From Oscillospiraceae bacterium (GTDB taxonomy: Bacteria > Bacillota_A > Clostridia > Oscillospirales > Oscillospiraceae), in assembly GCA_017415945.1 (NCBI GenBank), contig JAFQDR010000154.1:1-8953 (forward strand): a DNA stretch of 8,953 nucleotides. The letters run 5' to 3'. The first letter of the stretch is position 1. Every line of letters starts with the position of its first letter. Position numbers and translations under genes: made by a program. The notes below the pieces were generated by a model. It was not told the origin of the DNA and ran no database searches. It saw nothing but the letters and a program-made list of their open reading frames with translations. Positions 1-7,202 of the stretch are shown here, piece by piece.

Positions 1-22
1 ACCGCTGTCCGAGGACAGCGGT
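1..22 (-). terminator. Hairpin terminator of the SLH/LRR protein gene (at window edge)
   Basis: A perfect 9-bp inverted repeat, ACCGCTGTC (1-9) and GACAGCGGT (14-22), surrounds a four-base CGAG loop. It lies 18 nt beyond the stop codon of the minus-strand surface-protein gene. A U-tract on the minus strand would fall before position 1 and cannot be seen, so calling this a rho-independent terminator rests on the hairpin and its place just after a stop codon. Confidence 0.6.
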
Positions 23-40
23 GTTCGCTTATGTTAGGAT

Positions 41-1843
41 TTACTTGAGTCCGTATGCCTTGAACAGGAAGGTCACCACCTGACCTCTGGTACAGGTATC
101 ATAGGGGGAGAACATACCGTTGCCCGTTCCGCCTGTGATATCATTTCTCACTGCCCACAGCACAGGGCCGAGGAACCAGTCACCCACGAATGTATCCTTA
201 AAGGGAATGTCCCCGTGGAGATGATCGGGCTTGCCCGCATCCGCCCACAGGAAGGTAACTACCTGCGCTCTGGTGCAGGGGTCATTGGGTGAGAAGGTGG
301 TAGCAGACGTGCCTCCGGTAATGCCGTTTTCCACTGCCCACAGCACAGGCTTGCAGAACCAGTCGCTTTCACTGACATCCTCAAAGGGATTCTCCGTCCC
401 CGCAGGCTCGGGCTTGCCGTTAGCCGCCCACAGGAAGGTCACAACCTGGGCTCTGGTACAAGGCTCATAAGGTCCAAATACCGTTTCACTGATGCCGGAG
501 GTCACATTGGTACGCAGCGCCCACTTTACGGGATTATAGAACCAGTCGGCTTCGGTCACATCGGTAAAGGTAAAGATCACACCCTCGTAGTTGGGATCCT
601 TGCCGCCGCACACACTGCAGAGCCCCTCCACATAAGTATGGGCGCCCGTTGCGGGAACAGTTTCGATTTCCGCAAATACTTCACCGCAGGCAGTGCACCA
701 CAAGCCCAGACTCTTCCCCTCTGCCGCACAGGTGGGGTCAACAGGCATCACATAGTCGAATATGTGATTATGGTACTCGTTGGTCTTGCAGGCTTGGAAG
801 TTCGCATCCACAAAGACTTCCTTTAACTCGTCGCCCGCCCAATAGACAAAAGGCTTCATGCGATCGGCATACACCGTCTTCACAGTCCGGGGGAAGGCCC
901 ATTCGTTGACACTGCTCACGGAACCGCTCAGAACAACAGTCTCCAAAGCCTTGCAGCCGGAGAATGCATAGGCAGGGATGGTTTCCACGCCGAAGGGAAT
1001 TGCAATCAGGCGCAGAGAGCTGCAGTCCCCAAAGGCATTTTCAAGCTTCTGCAAAGAATCGGGCAGACGTACCTCCGTCAGTGCAGAGCATCCGTTGAAG
1101 GCGTACTGCTCAATCTTTGTCACCGTATTGGGAATGACCACTTCCTTCAGAGCGGTACAGCCGCTGAAGGTGTATTCCGCAATGTTTTCCACACCCACGG
1201 ACAGGGATACCCGTTCCAAAGCGGTACAGCCCTCAAATACGCGGCCGTACATCTTATATCTGCCATTGGGCAGGTTCATTTCCTTCAGGGAAACACACTC
1301 GGAAAACACGCCGTTCCCCAGATACTCCAGACGGCGAGGCATCTTCACAGAAGTCAAATTGTCGCATCGGAAAAAAGCCTGTGTGCCAATGCTCAAAACG
1401 CTGTCGGGAATATCAATATGCGTCAAAGCATCACATTCATTGAACACACTACTGTCAATCACCAAAAGCCCTTCGGGGAGCTTGACCGTATGCAGCGCAG
1501 AACAAGCAAAGAACGCATTCGTACCAATTTCAACAACGTCCTTGCCAACCGTAACGGTTTCCAGCGCCTTATATTCAGAGAAGGCATTGTGCGTAATATT
1601 CTTTACGCCATCCTTAATGACCACATGCTTGACCTGTGCGGGATCGGGCTGTGCGCTCCAATTCACCACAGGCCCCATTTCCCCATAGCCGCTGAAGGTC
1701 AGAGTGCCTGTACTCGGCTGCAGCTGCCAGCGAACCACATTGTTCCCGCAGGTGCCAAAATTAGCAGCCTCCGCAGGGGTGTCCAGCACAGGCAAAAGCA
1801 CCAGAAGCAGCAGACACAACAAACCGGTAATCCATTTTTTCAT
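41..1843 (-). CDS. Secreted surface protein: BspA-type LRR repeats, CxxC zinc-ribbon-like insert, three SLH repeats
   Basis: This 600-residue protein probably sits on the outer surface of the cell wall; its ligand is unknown. Residues 1-26 form a signal peptide: MKKW, a Leu-rich core, and an AEA cleavage motif before A27. Residues about 70-345 hold roughly ten LRR_5 repeats of about 23 residues, with the pattern AF-x-x-C-x-AL-x-x-V-x-[IL]P-x-x-[VL]-x-x-I. Residues about 370-415 carry two CxxC pairs (C383/C386 and C409/C412), like the zinc-ribbon-like inserts common in Clostridia surface proteins. Three SLH repeats follow at about 424-478, 487-540 and 548-598, each with FxDV/T..DWF and (C)TR[AG]QVVTFL, and should bind secondary cell-wall polymer. 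The ATG start at 1841-1843 has AAGGAGG (1851-1857) 7 nt upstream. The gene appears monocistronic, with its own promoter and terminator. BspA-like LRRs are known in adhesins, but adhesion here is inference. Confidence 0.92.
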   Translation of the reverse strand: MKKWITGLLCLLLLVLLPVLDTPAEAANFGTCGNNVVRWQLQPSTGTLTFSGYGEMGPVVNWSAQPDPAQVKHVVIKDGVKNITHNAFSEYKALETVTVGKDVVEIGTNAFFACSALHTVKLPEGLLVIDSSVFNECDALTHIDIPDSVLSIGTQAFFRCDNLTSVKMPRRLEYLGNGVFSECVSLKEMNLPNGRYKMYGRVFEGCTALERVSLSVGVENIAEYTFSGCTALKEVVIPNTVTKIEQYAFNGCSALTEVRLPDSLQKLENAFGDCSSLRLIAIPFGVETIPAYAFSGCKALETVVLSGSVSSVNEWAFPRTVKTVYADRMKPFVYWAGDELKEVFVDANFQACKTNEYHNHIFDYVMPVDPTCAAEGKSLGLWCTACGEVFAEIETVPATGAHTYVEGLCSVCGGKDPNYEGVIFTFTDVTEADWFYNPVKWALRTNVTSGISETVFGPYEPCTRAQVVTFLWAANGKPEPAGTENPFEDVSESDWFCKPVLWAVENGITGGTSATTFSPNDPCTRAQVVTFLWADAGKPDHLHGDIPFKDTFVGDWFLGPVLWAVRNDITGGTGNGMFSPYDTCTRGQVVTFLFKAYGLK

Positions 1844-1873
1844 AGGGATCCCTCCTTACCTTAGTTTGTTAAT

Positions 1874-1902
1874 ATTATAACACTTTAACATTTCCACGGC
1901 AA
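1874..1902 (-). promoter_or_regulatory. Sigma-A-type extended -10 promoter of the SLH/LRR gene
   Basis: On the minus strand a perfect -10 TATAAT (1874-1879) is preceded by TGT, giving an extended -10. A 17-bp spacer separates it from TTGCCG (1897-1902), which matches TTGACA at four of six positions. The promoter lies 31 nt upstream of the start codon and just after the terminator hairpin at 1909-1936, so the gene has an independent transcription start. Confidence 0.8.
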
Positions 1903-1908
1903 TAGCAT

Positions 1909-1936
1909 AAGCCGCATCGGTCATCCGATGCGGCTT
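1909..1936 (-). terminator. Hairpin terminator after the YgjV-like gene
   Basis: A perfect 12-bp inverted repeat, AAGCCGCATCGG (1909-1920) and CCGATGCGGCTT (1925-1936), surrounds a TCAT loop. It starts 24 nt past the stop codon of the minus-strand gene ending at 1961. The minus-strand 3' flank (ATGCTATT) is only weakly U-rich, so termination may be less than complete. The hairpin strength and its place between a stop codon and the next promoter support the call. Confidence 0.65.
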
Positions 1937-1960
1937 AAATTTACAGTTGATTCAAATCCT

Positions 1961-2518
1961 TCATTTTTTGGGGCAGCTCTCGTCTGCGTTGCGGTATTTC
2001 CACATGGCAATGGCCGAGGAGCCCATGGCTGCCAAGGAAGTGAAAAAGGAGGTTGCCCCGATCACGGCACAATATACCGCCCACACCGCGCCGTTGCAAA
2101 ACAGGAACAGCCGTGTTTTCTGCTCGGTTTTGGCAAAGACAGACAGCATCAGCATCAGTGCGCCCACAATAGGCAGCAGCTCCAGCAGGTTGTGGGCGTT
2201 GATGCCCCACACGAAGCCCTCCGATGTGACCAGTCCAAAAATCCCCGCTCCCATATACAGAACGAAAAACAGCAGGGTTTCCCACGTTGCAATATGGGTG
2301 TGCCGATGCTCATGAACCAGAGAGACCATGCCCTGCACAACGGCAATGAGGCACAGGAACACCGCAGAGCCCGCTCCGCCCACAAACAAATAGTTCAGGG
2401 CACTCATTGCGTTTACGATGACCGTGCAAAACAGGATCTGCATTCTCTTTTTGAATTGGGGCTGTACAACGGTGATGACCGTGCCAATGATTCCGCAGAT
2501 TTGACCAAAGATATACAT
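1961..2518 (-). CDS. YgjV-family inner (cytoplasmic) membrane protein
   Basis: This 185-residue, very hydrophobic protein has about six to seven predicted membrane segments: roughly residues 4-20, 26-46, 49-68, 80-97, 110-128, 136-157 and 159-174. The order QICGIIG near the N-terminus, the ELLPIVG segment at 113-119 and the length resemble the Imp-YgjV family (E. coli YgjV is about 180 residues), whose function is not established. A His-rich loop, HEHRHTH, at 69-75 could bind metal, but that is speculation. The ATG start at 2516-2518 lies 15 nt after the stop codon of the upstream 573-residue membrane protein, so the two are probably co-transcribed. The only Shine-Dalgarno-like stretch is AAGGG (2531-2535), 12 nt from the ATG and overlapping the upstream stop codon. 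That spacing is longer than usual and suggests translational coupling. The family call is from memory of the conserved segments. Confidence 0.72.
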   Translation of the reverse strand: MYIFGQICGIIGTVITVVQPQFKKRMQILFCTVIVNAMSALNYLFVGGAGSAVFLCLIAVVQGMVSLVHEHRHTHIATWETLLFFVLYMGAGIFGLVTSEGFVWGINAHNLLELLPIVGALMLMLSVFAKTEQKTRLFLFCNGAVWAVYCAVIGATSFFTSLAAMGSSAIAMWKYRNADESCPKK

Positions 2519-2533
2519 ATGGTCTGCTTACCC

Positions 2534-4255
2534 TTAGTTTCGTTCCACAGAATATGCGTTGCGCAGCTCACCGCTGTCGCTCATGGTACCGATGGCAATG
2601 CGGTCACCCACATTCAAAATGGCGCACAGCTGTGCATCGGCAATGCTGACCATGTAGTAATGGTCTGCGCCGTTGAGCCGGATAAAGTAGCGGGTGTCCC
2701 CATCCAGAACCGCGGAACGAATATCGGTGATGGTGCCGATGACGGTGTCCAGCTCCTCGGTCTCTACCTCGATGTTGTTGTCACCCAGCAGCTGAATATA
2801 GTTGCGTTCACATTCCGCAACGGAGCTGCCTGTGCCAACCACGTTGTACTGCTGTACGTTTACCATAGCATACTGCTTGACCAGCTGGGAAGCATCCTTC
2901 AGTGCCATGAAGTAGGTGGGCTGGCCGCTGACATTCAGCAGCAGGGGGAAGGTTGCCTGATAGCCGAACTGCTGTACCGCACCCTGAGCGGAGCGCATAG
3001 CAGATTCTTCCGTAGCGCCCGCAATGGGATAGTACTTGGCTTCCTTGGTACGCTGGTTCACCAGAATGAAGCCTACGTTGGACTCGTCCCCGCTGACGGA
3101 GGTGATGCCTGTGTACATCCAAACGTCGTCGTTGAGAGCAATGTAGTTATAGCCGCTGGTGGTGACGGTGACCTGAGACTGGCCGAAGATGGAGTTCAGG
3201 AAGCCCTTATGGTACAGGCCGTGGTAGTTGTACTGCTCGGTGAGCAGCTCGGGAGGATACACGCGGTCGCACCAGGTAGGCACTTCCCCTACGTCGTAAT
3301 ACGTGGTCTCGCCGCTGACAGCATCCACCAGCACTGCGCCGATGACGTCCTCACCGCCGAACAGGCCGATGGTTCTGGTCACAACGGAAGCGACCCAATA
3401 GGGATGACCTTCTTCGTTGACTTCGAAGTTCACATCTCCGAACAGCTTGGTGGGGTAGCTGAAGCGCAGATGACGGAGAATGTCACGGAAGAAATACTCA
3501 CTGGGAGAGTAGCGGATGCCCTGCTCCAGTCGCTGCACGGTAACTTCTTGTGTGGTCATGTCGATGACGATATAGGCGGGAATGCCGTCGCCGAAGTTGT
3601 TCAGCCACTTGAAGGCGTCCCCGTAGTTCAGATAGGTCACACGGACGGGCTCATCGTTCAGATTGATCTGGGTGGTGGAATTGTCCACCTCGAACTGGCT
3701 TACCAGATCGCTCAGCTCACCCAGCTTACGGTCTGCCAGCACCTGTGCGGATGCGGAGTCCAGCATGGGGATCTGATTGTAGGAGATCTCCGCAACGTCT
3801 GCGGTAAAGTCCCCGGTTTCGGGTACCAGCAGATCACTGTAGGAGCGGGCACGGAGGATGGGCAGACCGCTGACCACGCCCACAGCGAAGATGACCACCA
3901 GCGCGATTACCATCGCCAGAGGCACCTTCATGCTGAACACAGCCAAGTCGGTGATCTTCTTGCCGCCCTGATGGGCATGGCGCTTGCGAATGACGTTGCC
4001 GTCCTCGTCTACATCCAAATAATCTCGATTGTGAGGCTCTTGTGCAGGCTCATCCTTCTTGCGGAAGCGCAGGGAGGTGGAAAACATGGCATACAGGCTG
4101 CACCAGACCACAATGATGGCCCCCACAAAAATGAATGCATCGGGGTTATGGATGTTCAGTGCGGGCAGCGTAAAGTAGAAATACACAAAGGCAAGGATGG
4201 CAGTAACGATGGTAGCCACCACAAAGCCCCGCACGGGTTTTCTTTCAATTTTCAA
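2534..4255 (-). CDS. Conserved membrane protein of unknown function with large extracytoplasmic domain; TTG start
   Basis: I do not recognise this 573-residue protein. It has three predicted membrane segments (about 10-30, 39-57 and 111-134). The loop at 58-110 is rich in basic residues (RFRKK; KRHAHQGGKK), so by the positive-inside rule it is cytoplasmic and residues 135-573 lie outside. The outer part has recurring blocks, at about 225-245, 300-325 and 395-412, in which a hydrophobic strand such as AYIVID, GAVLVD or GFILVN precedes a T/G-rich turn and a second strand. This resembles the strand-turn-strand of PepSY-type domains. The last 75 residues (about 503-560, VIGTITDI to VGDRIAIG) look like a small OB-like beta barrel. 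The start is TTG at 4253-4255: an in-frame TAA lies six codons upstream, AAGGAG (4264-4269) lies 8 nt upstream, and the next in-frame Met would remove the first two membrane segments. It is the first gene of a two-gene operon with the YgjV-like gene. Confidence 0.85.
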   Translation of the reverse strand: MKIERKPVRGFVVATIVTAILAFVYFYFTLPALNIHNPDAFIFVGAIIVVWCSLYAMFSTSLRFRKKDEPAQEPHNRDYLDVDEDGNVIRKRHAHQGGKKITDLAVFSMKVPLAMVIALVVIFAVGVVSGLPILRARSYSDLLVPETGDFTADVAEISYNQIPMLDSASAQVLADRKLGELSDLVSQFEVDNSTTQINLNDEPVRVTYLNYGDAFKWLNNFGDGIPAYIVIDMTTQEVTVQRLEQGIRYSPSEYFFRDILRHLRFSYPTKLFGDVNFEVNEEGHPYWVASVVTRTIGLFGGEDVIGAVLVDAVSGETTYYDVGEVPTWCDRVYPPELLTEQYNYHGLYHKGFLNSIFGQSQVTVTTSGYNYIALNDDVWMYTGITSVSGDESNVGFILVNQRTKEAKYYPIAGATEESAMRSAQGAVQQFGYQATFPLLLNVSGQPTYFMALKDASQLVKQYAMVNVQQYNVVGTGSSVAECERNYIQLLGDNNIEVETEELDTVIGTITDIRSAVLDGDTRYFIRLNGADHYYMVSIADAQLCAILNVGDRIAIGTMSDSGELRNAYSVERN

Positions 4256-4263
4256 TGAAGGTT

Positions 4264-4269
4264 CTCCTT
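4264..4269 (-). promoter_or_regulatory. Shine-Dalgarno site that fixes the TTG start of the 573-residue membrane protein
   Basis: On the minus strand AAGGAG, within a longer GGAAGGAG run, lies 8 nt upstream of TTG at 4253-4255. No ATG or GTG is in frame between the upstream in-frame TAA and this TTG, so the site decides the rare start codon. Confidence 0.8.
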
Positions 4270-4289
4270 CCTTTTATTGGTATAGTTGT

Positions 4290-4319
4290 ATTGTATCACA
4301 CTCTTCGTAAAAATCACAT
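4290..4319 (-). promoter_or_regulatory. Probable extended -10 promoter of the two-gene membrane-protein operon
   Basis: On the minus strand TACAAT (4290-4295) is preceded by TGA, giving an extended -10 (TGnTACAAT). The -35 region is weak: the best candidate is ATGTGA (4314-4319) at 18-bp spacing, matching three of six consensus positions. The TTG start codon lies 34 nt downstream of the -10. An imperfect palindrome, TCACA-N7-TGTGA (4314-4330), overlaps the -35 region and could be an operator, but nothing else supports that. Confidence 0.5.
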
Positions 4320-4358
4320 ACAAATTGTGAACGACAGAAAATAAACAAAGAAATCCCG

Positions 4359-4387
4359 TTGCGAAAATGCCGAAATAAGAGTACAAT
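4359..4387 (+). promoter_or_regulatory. Sigma-A-type promoter of the trmO-fbp operon
   Basis: TTGCGA (4359-4364, four of six consensus matches) is followed by a 17-bp spacer and TACAAT (4382-4387, five of six). It lies 41 nt upstream of the trmO ATG, in the region shared with the divergent membrane-protein operon. A second -10-like TATAAG at 4402-4407 lacks a good -35 partner. Confidence 0.65.
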
Positions 4388-4416
4388 GTTAGTGCAATGT
4401 TTATAAGACACAAAAA

Positions 4417-4422
4417 GTGAGG
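4417..4422 (+). promoter_or_regulatory. Ribosome binding site deciding the trmO start
   Basis: GTGAGG (4417-4422) lies 6 nt upstream of ATG at 4429. An in-frame GTG at 4417 could be read as an earlier start, but it forms part of this Shine-Dalgarno-like stretch and has only A-rich sequence before it. ATG 4429 is therefore preferred. Confidence 0.65.
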
Positions 4423-4428
4423 TTTGCT

Positions 4429-5130
4429 ATGGCAAAACAAGCACACAGCTATACCATCTCCCCCATCGCCTATATCCGCACGGATCTGCCCACCAAGTTC
4501 GGCTGTCCCCGTCAAAGCGGACTGGTAAACACTCTGGAGGCCCGCATCATTTTCGAGCCCACCTACCGTGATCCCGTGGCCTTCCGCGGCATGGAAGGAT
4601 ACAGCCATCTGTGGCTGATCTGGGGCTTCTCGGAAAACAAGCGGAACACTTGGGCATCCACCGTAAAGCCGCCTCGTCTGGGGGGCAACAAGCGTATGGG
4701 CGTATTCGCCACCCGTTCCCCCTACCGCCCCAACAGTCTGGGCCTAAGCAGTGTGGAGCTTGTGCGGGTGGAGCAGGATGAGAAGCTGGGCCCCGTGCTG
4801 GTGGTGACCGGCGCAGACCTGATGGACGGCACCCCCATTTATGATGTGAAGCCCTATCTCCCCTTCACCGATGCCCACCCCGAGGCACGGGGTGGCTTCG
4901 CCGATGACGTGAAGGACTACGCATTGGAAGTGGTGTTCCCCGAGGAATGGCTGTCCATGATCCCCGCGGATAAGCGTGAAGGCCTGTTCGGCATCCTCGC
5001 CCAAGACCCCCGCCCCTCCTATCAGGAGGATCCCAATCGCATTTACGGCTTCAACTTTCTGGAGTTTGATGTCCGCTTCACCGTCCGTGACGGTGTGATC
5101 ACAGTTTGTGAAATCGAGATATTGAAATAA
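4429..5130 (+). CDS. trmO: tRNA (N6-threonylcarbamoyladenosine(37)-N6)-methyltransferase TrmO (TsaA/YaeB family)
   Basis: TrmO uses S-adenosylmethionine to methylate N6 of threonylcarbamoyladenosine at position 37 (t6A37) in certain threonine tRNAs, giving m6t6A in the cytoplasm. The 233-residue product is close to the E. coli protein (about 235 residues). Family motifs appear in order: FGCPRQSG (24-31), EGYSHLWLIW (56-65), GVFATRSPYRPNSLGLS (91-107), DGTPIYDVKPYLPF (133-146), and a C-terminal DPRPSYQEDP (193-202) followed by YGFNFLEFDV. The first domain has the TsaA-like beta-barrel cofactor-binding signature; the C-terminal part matches the tRNA-binding extension of full-length TrmO. ATG 4429 is chosen over in-frame GTG 4417 because the latter lies in the ribosome binding site. 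Its own promoter lies upstream, and fbp follows after 35 nt with no terminator between, so the two are probably one transcript. No functional link between them is obvious. Confidence 0.93.
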   Translation: MAKQAHSYTISPIAYIRTDLPTKFGCPRQSGLVNTLEARIIFEPTYRDPVAFRGMEGYSHLWLIWGFSENKRNTWASTVKPPRLGGNKRMGVFATRSPYRPNSLGLSSVELVRVEQDEKLGPVLVVTGADLMDGTPIYDVKPYLPFTDAHPEARGGFADDVKDYALEVVFPEEWLSMIPADKREGLFGILAQDPRPSYQEDPNRIYGFNFLEFDVRFTVRDGVITVCEIEILK

Positions 5131-5165
5131 GTAAGAAATAAGAAAAACAGTATTCGGAGGATATT

Positions 5166-7148
5166 ATGATCCAAAAAATGAACCTGACACCCGAGCGTCT
5201 GCGCTATATGCAGCTTCTGGCAAAGCAATATCCCAACGTACAGTCCGCAGGCAGCGAAATCATTCGCCTGCAGGCAATTTTGAACCTGCCCAAGGGCACC
5301 GAGCACTTCCTCTCCGACATCCACGGGGAGCACGAAGCCTTCGCCCATATTCTGAACTCCTGCTCCGGAGAAGTGAAGAAGAAGATCGACGAACGCTTCG
5401 GCTACAGCCTGTCCGCTGAGGACCATGAGGATCTGGCATCCCTTATCTACTACCCCGCGGAAAAGCTGGCCATGGTTGCCGATACCGACAACCCCGACCG
5501 TCACTACCGTCTGCTGCTGTATCGCCTCATTGAGCTGGCCCGTCACTGCTGCAGCAAGTACACCCGCAGCAAGGCCCGCGATGCCATTGACCCCCGCTAT
5601 GTGGATATCATCGACGAGCTGCTGCATATCCGCGAGGAGGAGGAAGACAAAAAGGACTACTTCCGCAACATTATCGAAACCATCATTGCCACAGGGCAGG
5701 CTCCCGATGTGCTGAAGGCTCTGTGCAGCCTCATCAAGCGCATGACCGTGGACCATCTGCATATCGTTGGGGATATCTACGACAGAGGCCCCCGTGCGGA
5801 CATCGTCATGGATGATTTGATGAAGTATCACAGCGTAGACATCCAGTGGGGCAACCATGATATTCTGTGGATGGGCGCAGCATCCGGCTCCCGCACACTG
5901 GTGGCAACGGTGCTGGCAAACTCCATCCGCTACAACAATCTGGATGTCATCGAAACGGGCTACGGCATCTCACTGCGCCCTCTGGCAGTGTTCGCCAACG
6001 AAGTGTATAAGGACACGGACACCCACTGCTTTAAGGTCAAGCTCACGGGCTCCGACGCGGAACAGTACACAGAAAAGGACAAGCTGCTGTCCGCCCGTAT
6101 GTACAAGGCCATCTCCATGATCCTGTTCAAGCTGGAGGGACAAAAGTGTATGCGCCGTCCCGAGTTTGGCATGGCCGACCGTCTGATGCTGGACAAGGTC
6201 AACTACGAAACCAAGACCATCACCATCGACAGCAAGACCTACGATATGGAAGACTGCGACTTCCCCACCGTAAATCCTGCGGATCCCTATACCCTGACCC
6301 CCGAGGAAAACGCTGTCATCGATCAGTTGACGGATTCCTTCCGCCACAGCGAAAAGCTCCAGCGGCACACCCGCTTCCTGTACACCAAGGGCGGGATGTA
6401 TAAGGTGCACAATGGCAACCTGCTGTTCCACGGCTGTATCCCCATGACCAAGGATGGCAGCCTGCAGACCTTCACCATCGGCGGCAAGCTCCGCAGCGGC
6501 AAGGAATTTCTGGACTATGCGGAACAGACCGCCCGTAAGGCATACTACGACAAGCGCGGCACACCCGAGCGTGAGTTCGGCATGGACTTCCTGTGGTGGC
6601 TGTGGGCAGGCCGCAACAGCCCCATCTTCGGCAAGGATCGCATGACCACCTTCGAACGCCGCTTCATCAAGGACGAAAGCGCATGGGTAGAGGCCAAGAA
6701 CCCCTACTACCGCTTCTACGAAAATCCCGATGTCTGCGATATGCTGCTGAGTGAGTTCGGGCTGTACGGCAAGCACTGCCACATCATCAACGGCCATGTG
6801 CCCGTAAAGGTCAAGAAGGGCGAAAATCCCATTAAGGGCAACGGCAAGCTCATCGTGATCGACGGCGGCTTCTGCAAGGCCTACCAGTCCACCAGCGGCA
6901 TTGCGGGCTACACCTTGATCTTCAACTCCCGCAGCCTGCGCATGGTTTCCCACCAGCCCTTCCAGGGCCGCCGTGATGCCATCCGCAACAACCACGACAT
7001 CGACAACAACGATCTGATCTTCGAGCACATGGAGGGCCGTCTGAAGATCGCACAGACCGACGAGGGTCGGGAACTGCAGGCACAGGTAGACGACCTGATG
7101 GAACTGCTGACCGCCTACCGCACAGGTCTGGTCACCGAAAAGCACTAA
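5166..7148 (+). CDS. fbp: Fructose-1,6-bisphosphatase class III
   Basis: This enzyme hydrolyses fructose 1,6-bisphosphate to fructose 6-phosphate and phosphate, the committed gluconeogenic step, in the cytoplasm. The 660-residue length fits the Firmicutes class III family (about 640-670), which is unrelated to classes I and II and has a calcineurin-like metallophosphatase core. Metal-binding motifs appear in order: SDIHGEHEAF (50-59; D51, H53), GDIYDRG (202-208; D203, D206), WGNHD (228-232; N230, H231), FHGCIP (421-426; H422) and INGHVPVK (541-548; H544), followed by VIDGGF (564-569). All expected ligands appear intact, with no frameshift. GGAGG (5156-5160) lies 5 nt before the ATG. The gene follows trmO by 35 nt, is the last gene of that operon, and ends 22 nt before a strong bidirectional terminator. 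No regulatory site is evident directly upstream, so expression probably depends on the trmO promoter. Confidence 0.97.
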   Translation: MIQKMNLTPERLRYMQLLAKQYPNVQSAGSEIIRLQAILNLPKGTEHFLSDIHGEHEAFAHILNSCSGEVKKKIDERFGYSLSAEDHEDLASLIYYPAEKLAMVADTDNPDRHYRLLLYRLIELARHCCSKYTRSKARDAIDPRYVDIIDELLHIREEEEDKKDYFRNIIETIIATGQAPDVLKALCSLIKRMTVDHLHIVGDIYDRGPRADIVMDDLMKYHSVDIQWGNHDILWMGAASGSRTLVATVLANSIRYNNLDVIETGYGISLRPLAVFANEVYKDTDTHCFKVKLTGSDAEQYTEKDKLLSARMYKAISMILFKLEGQKCMRRPEFGMADRLMLDKVNYETKTITIDSKTYDMEDCDFPTVNPADPYTLTPEENAVIDQLTDSFRHSEKLQRHTRFLYTKGGMYKVHNGNLLFHGCIPMTKDGSLQTFTIGGKLRSGKEFLDYAEQTARKAYYDKRGTPEREFGMDFLWWLWAGRNSPIFGKDRMTTFERRFIKDESAWVEAKNPYYRFYENPDVCDMLLSEFGLYGKHCHIINGHVPVKVKKGENPIKGNGKLIVIDGGFCKAYQSTSGIAGYTLIFNSRSLRMVSHQPFQGRRDAIRNNHDIDNNDLIFEHMEGRLKIAQTDEGRELQAQVDDLMELLTAYRTGLVTEKH

Positions 7149-7166
7149 GCACAATATACACACAAA

Positions 7167-7198
7167 AAAACGGACACCCCCGTAGGGTGTCCGTTTTT
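7167..7198 (+). terminator. Bidirectional rho-independent terminator, first of two identical copies (end of fbp)
   Basis: CGGACACCC (7171-7179) and GGGTGTCCG (7185-7193) form a 9-bp GC-rich stem with a CCGTA loop. An A-run precedes it and TTTTT (7194-7198) follows. It starts 22 nt after the fbp stop codon. Read on the minus strand it is followed by seven U, so it can also stop transcription from the convergent gene. The same 32 bases recur exactly at 7426-7457. Confidence 0.92.
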
Positions 7199-7202
7199 GA
7201 GT

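Noticed and set aside
1928..4258. A 776-codon open frame on the plus strand opposite both membrane-protein genes
   Set aside because: It is antisense to two well-supported genes with ribosome binding sites, membrane segments and operon spacing. Its product is His/Gln/Asn/Asp-rich with no domain pattern, which is typical of the reverse strand of GC-rich genes.
4314..4330. TCACA-N7-TGTGA as a CRP-type operator
   Set aside because: The half-sites are in the reverse order to the CRP consensus (TGTGA-N6-TCACA) and are short. It is kept only as a weak palindrome.
4417..4419. GTG as an earlier in-frame start of trmO
   Set aside because: It is part of the GTGAGG ribosome binding stretch that is correctly spaced for ATG 4429, and no alternative binding site lies upstream of it.
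5970..7163. A 397-codon open frame on the minus strand opposite fbp
   Set aside because: It lies within fbp, which has all its catalytic motifs intact. It also overlaps the terminator-proximal region, and its product shows no recognisable signature.
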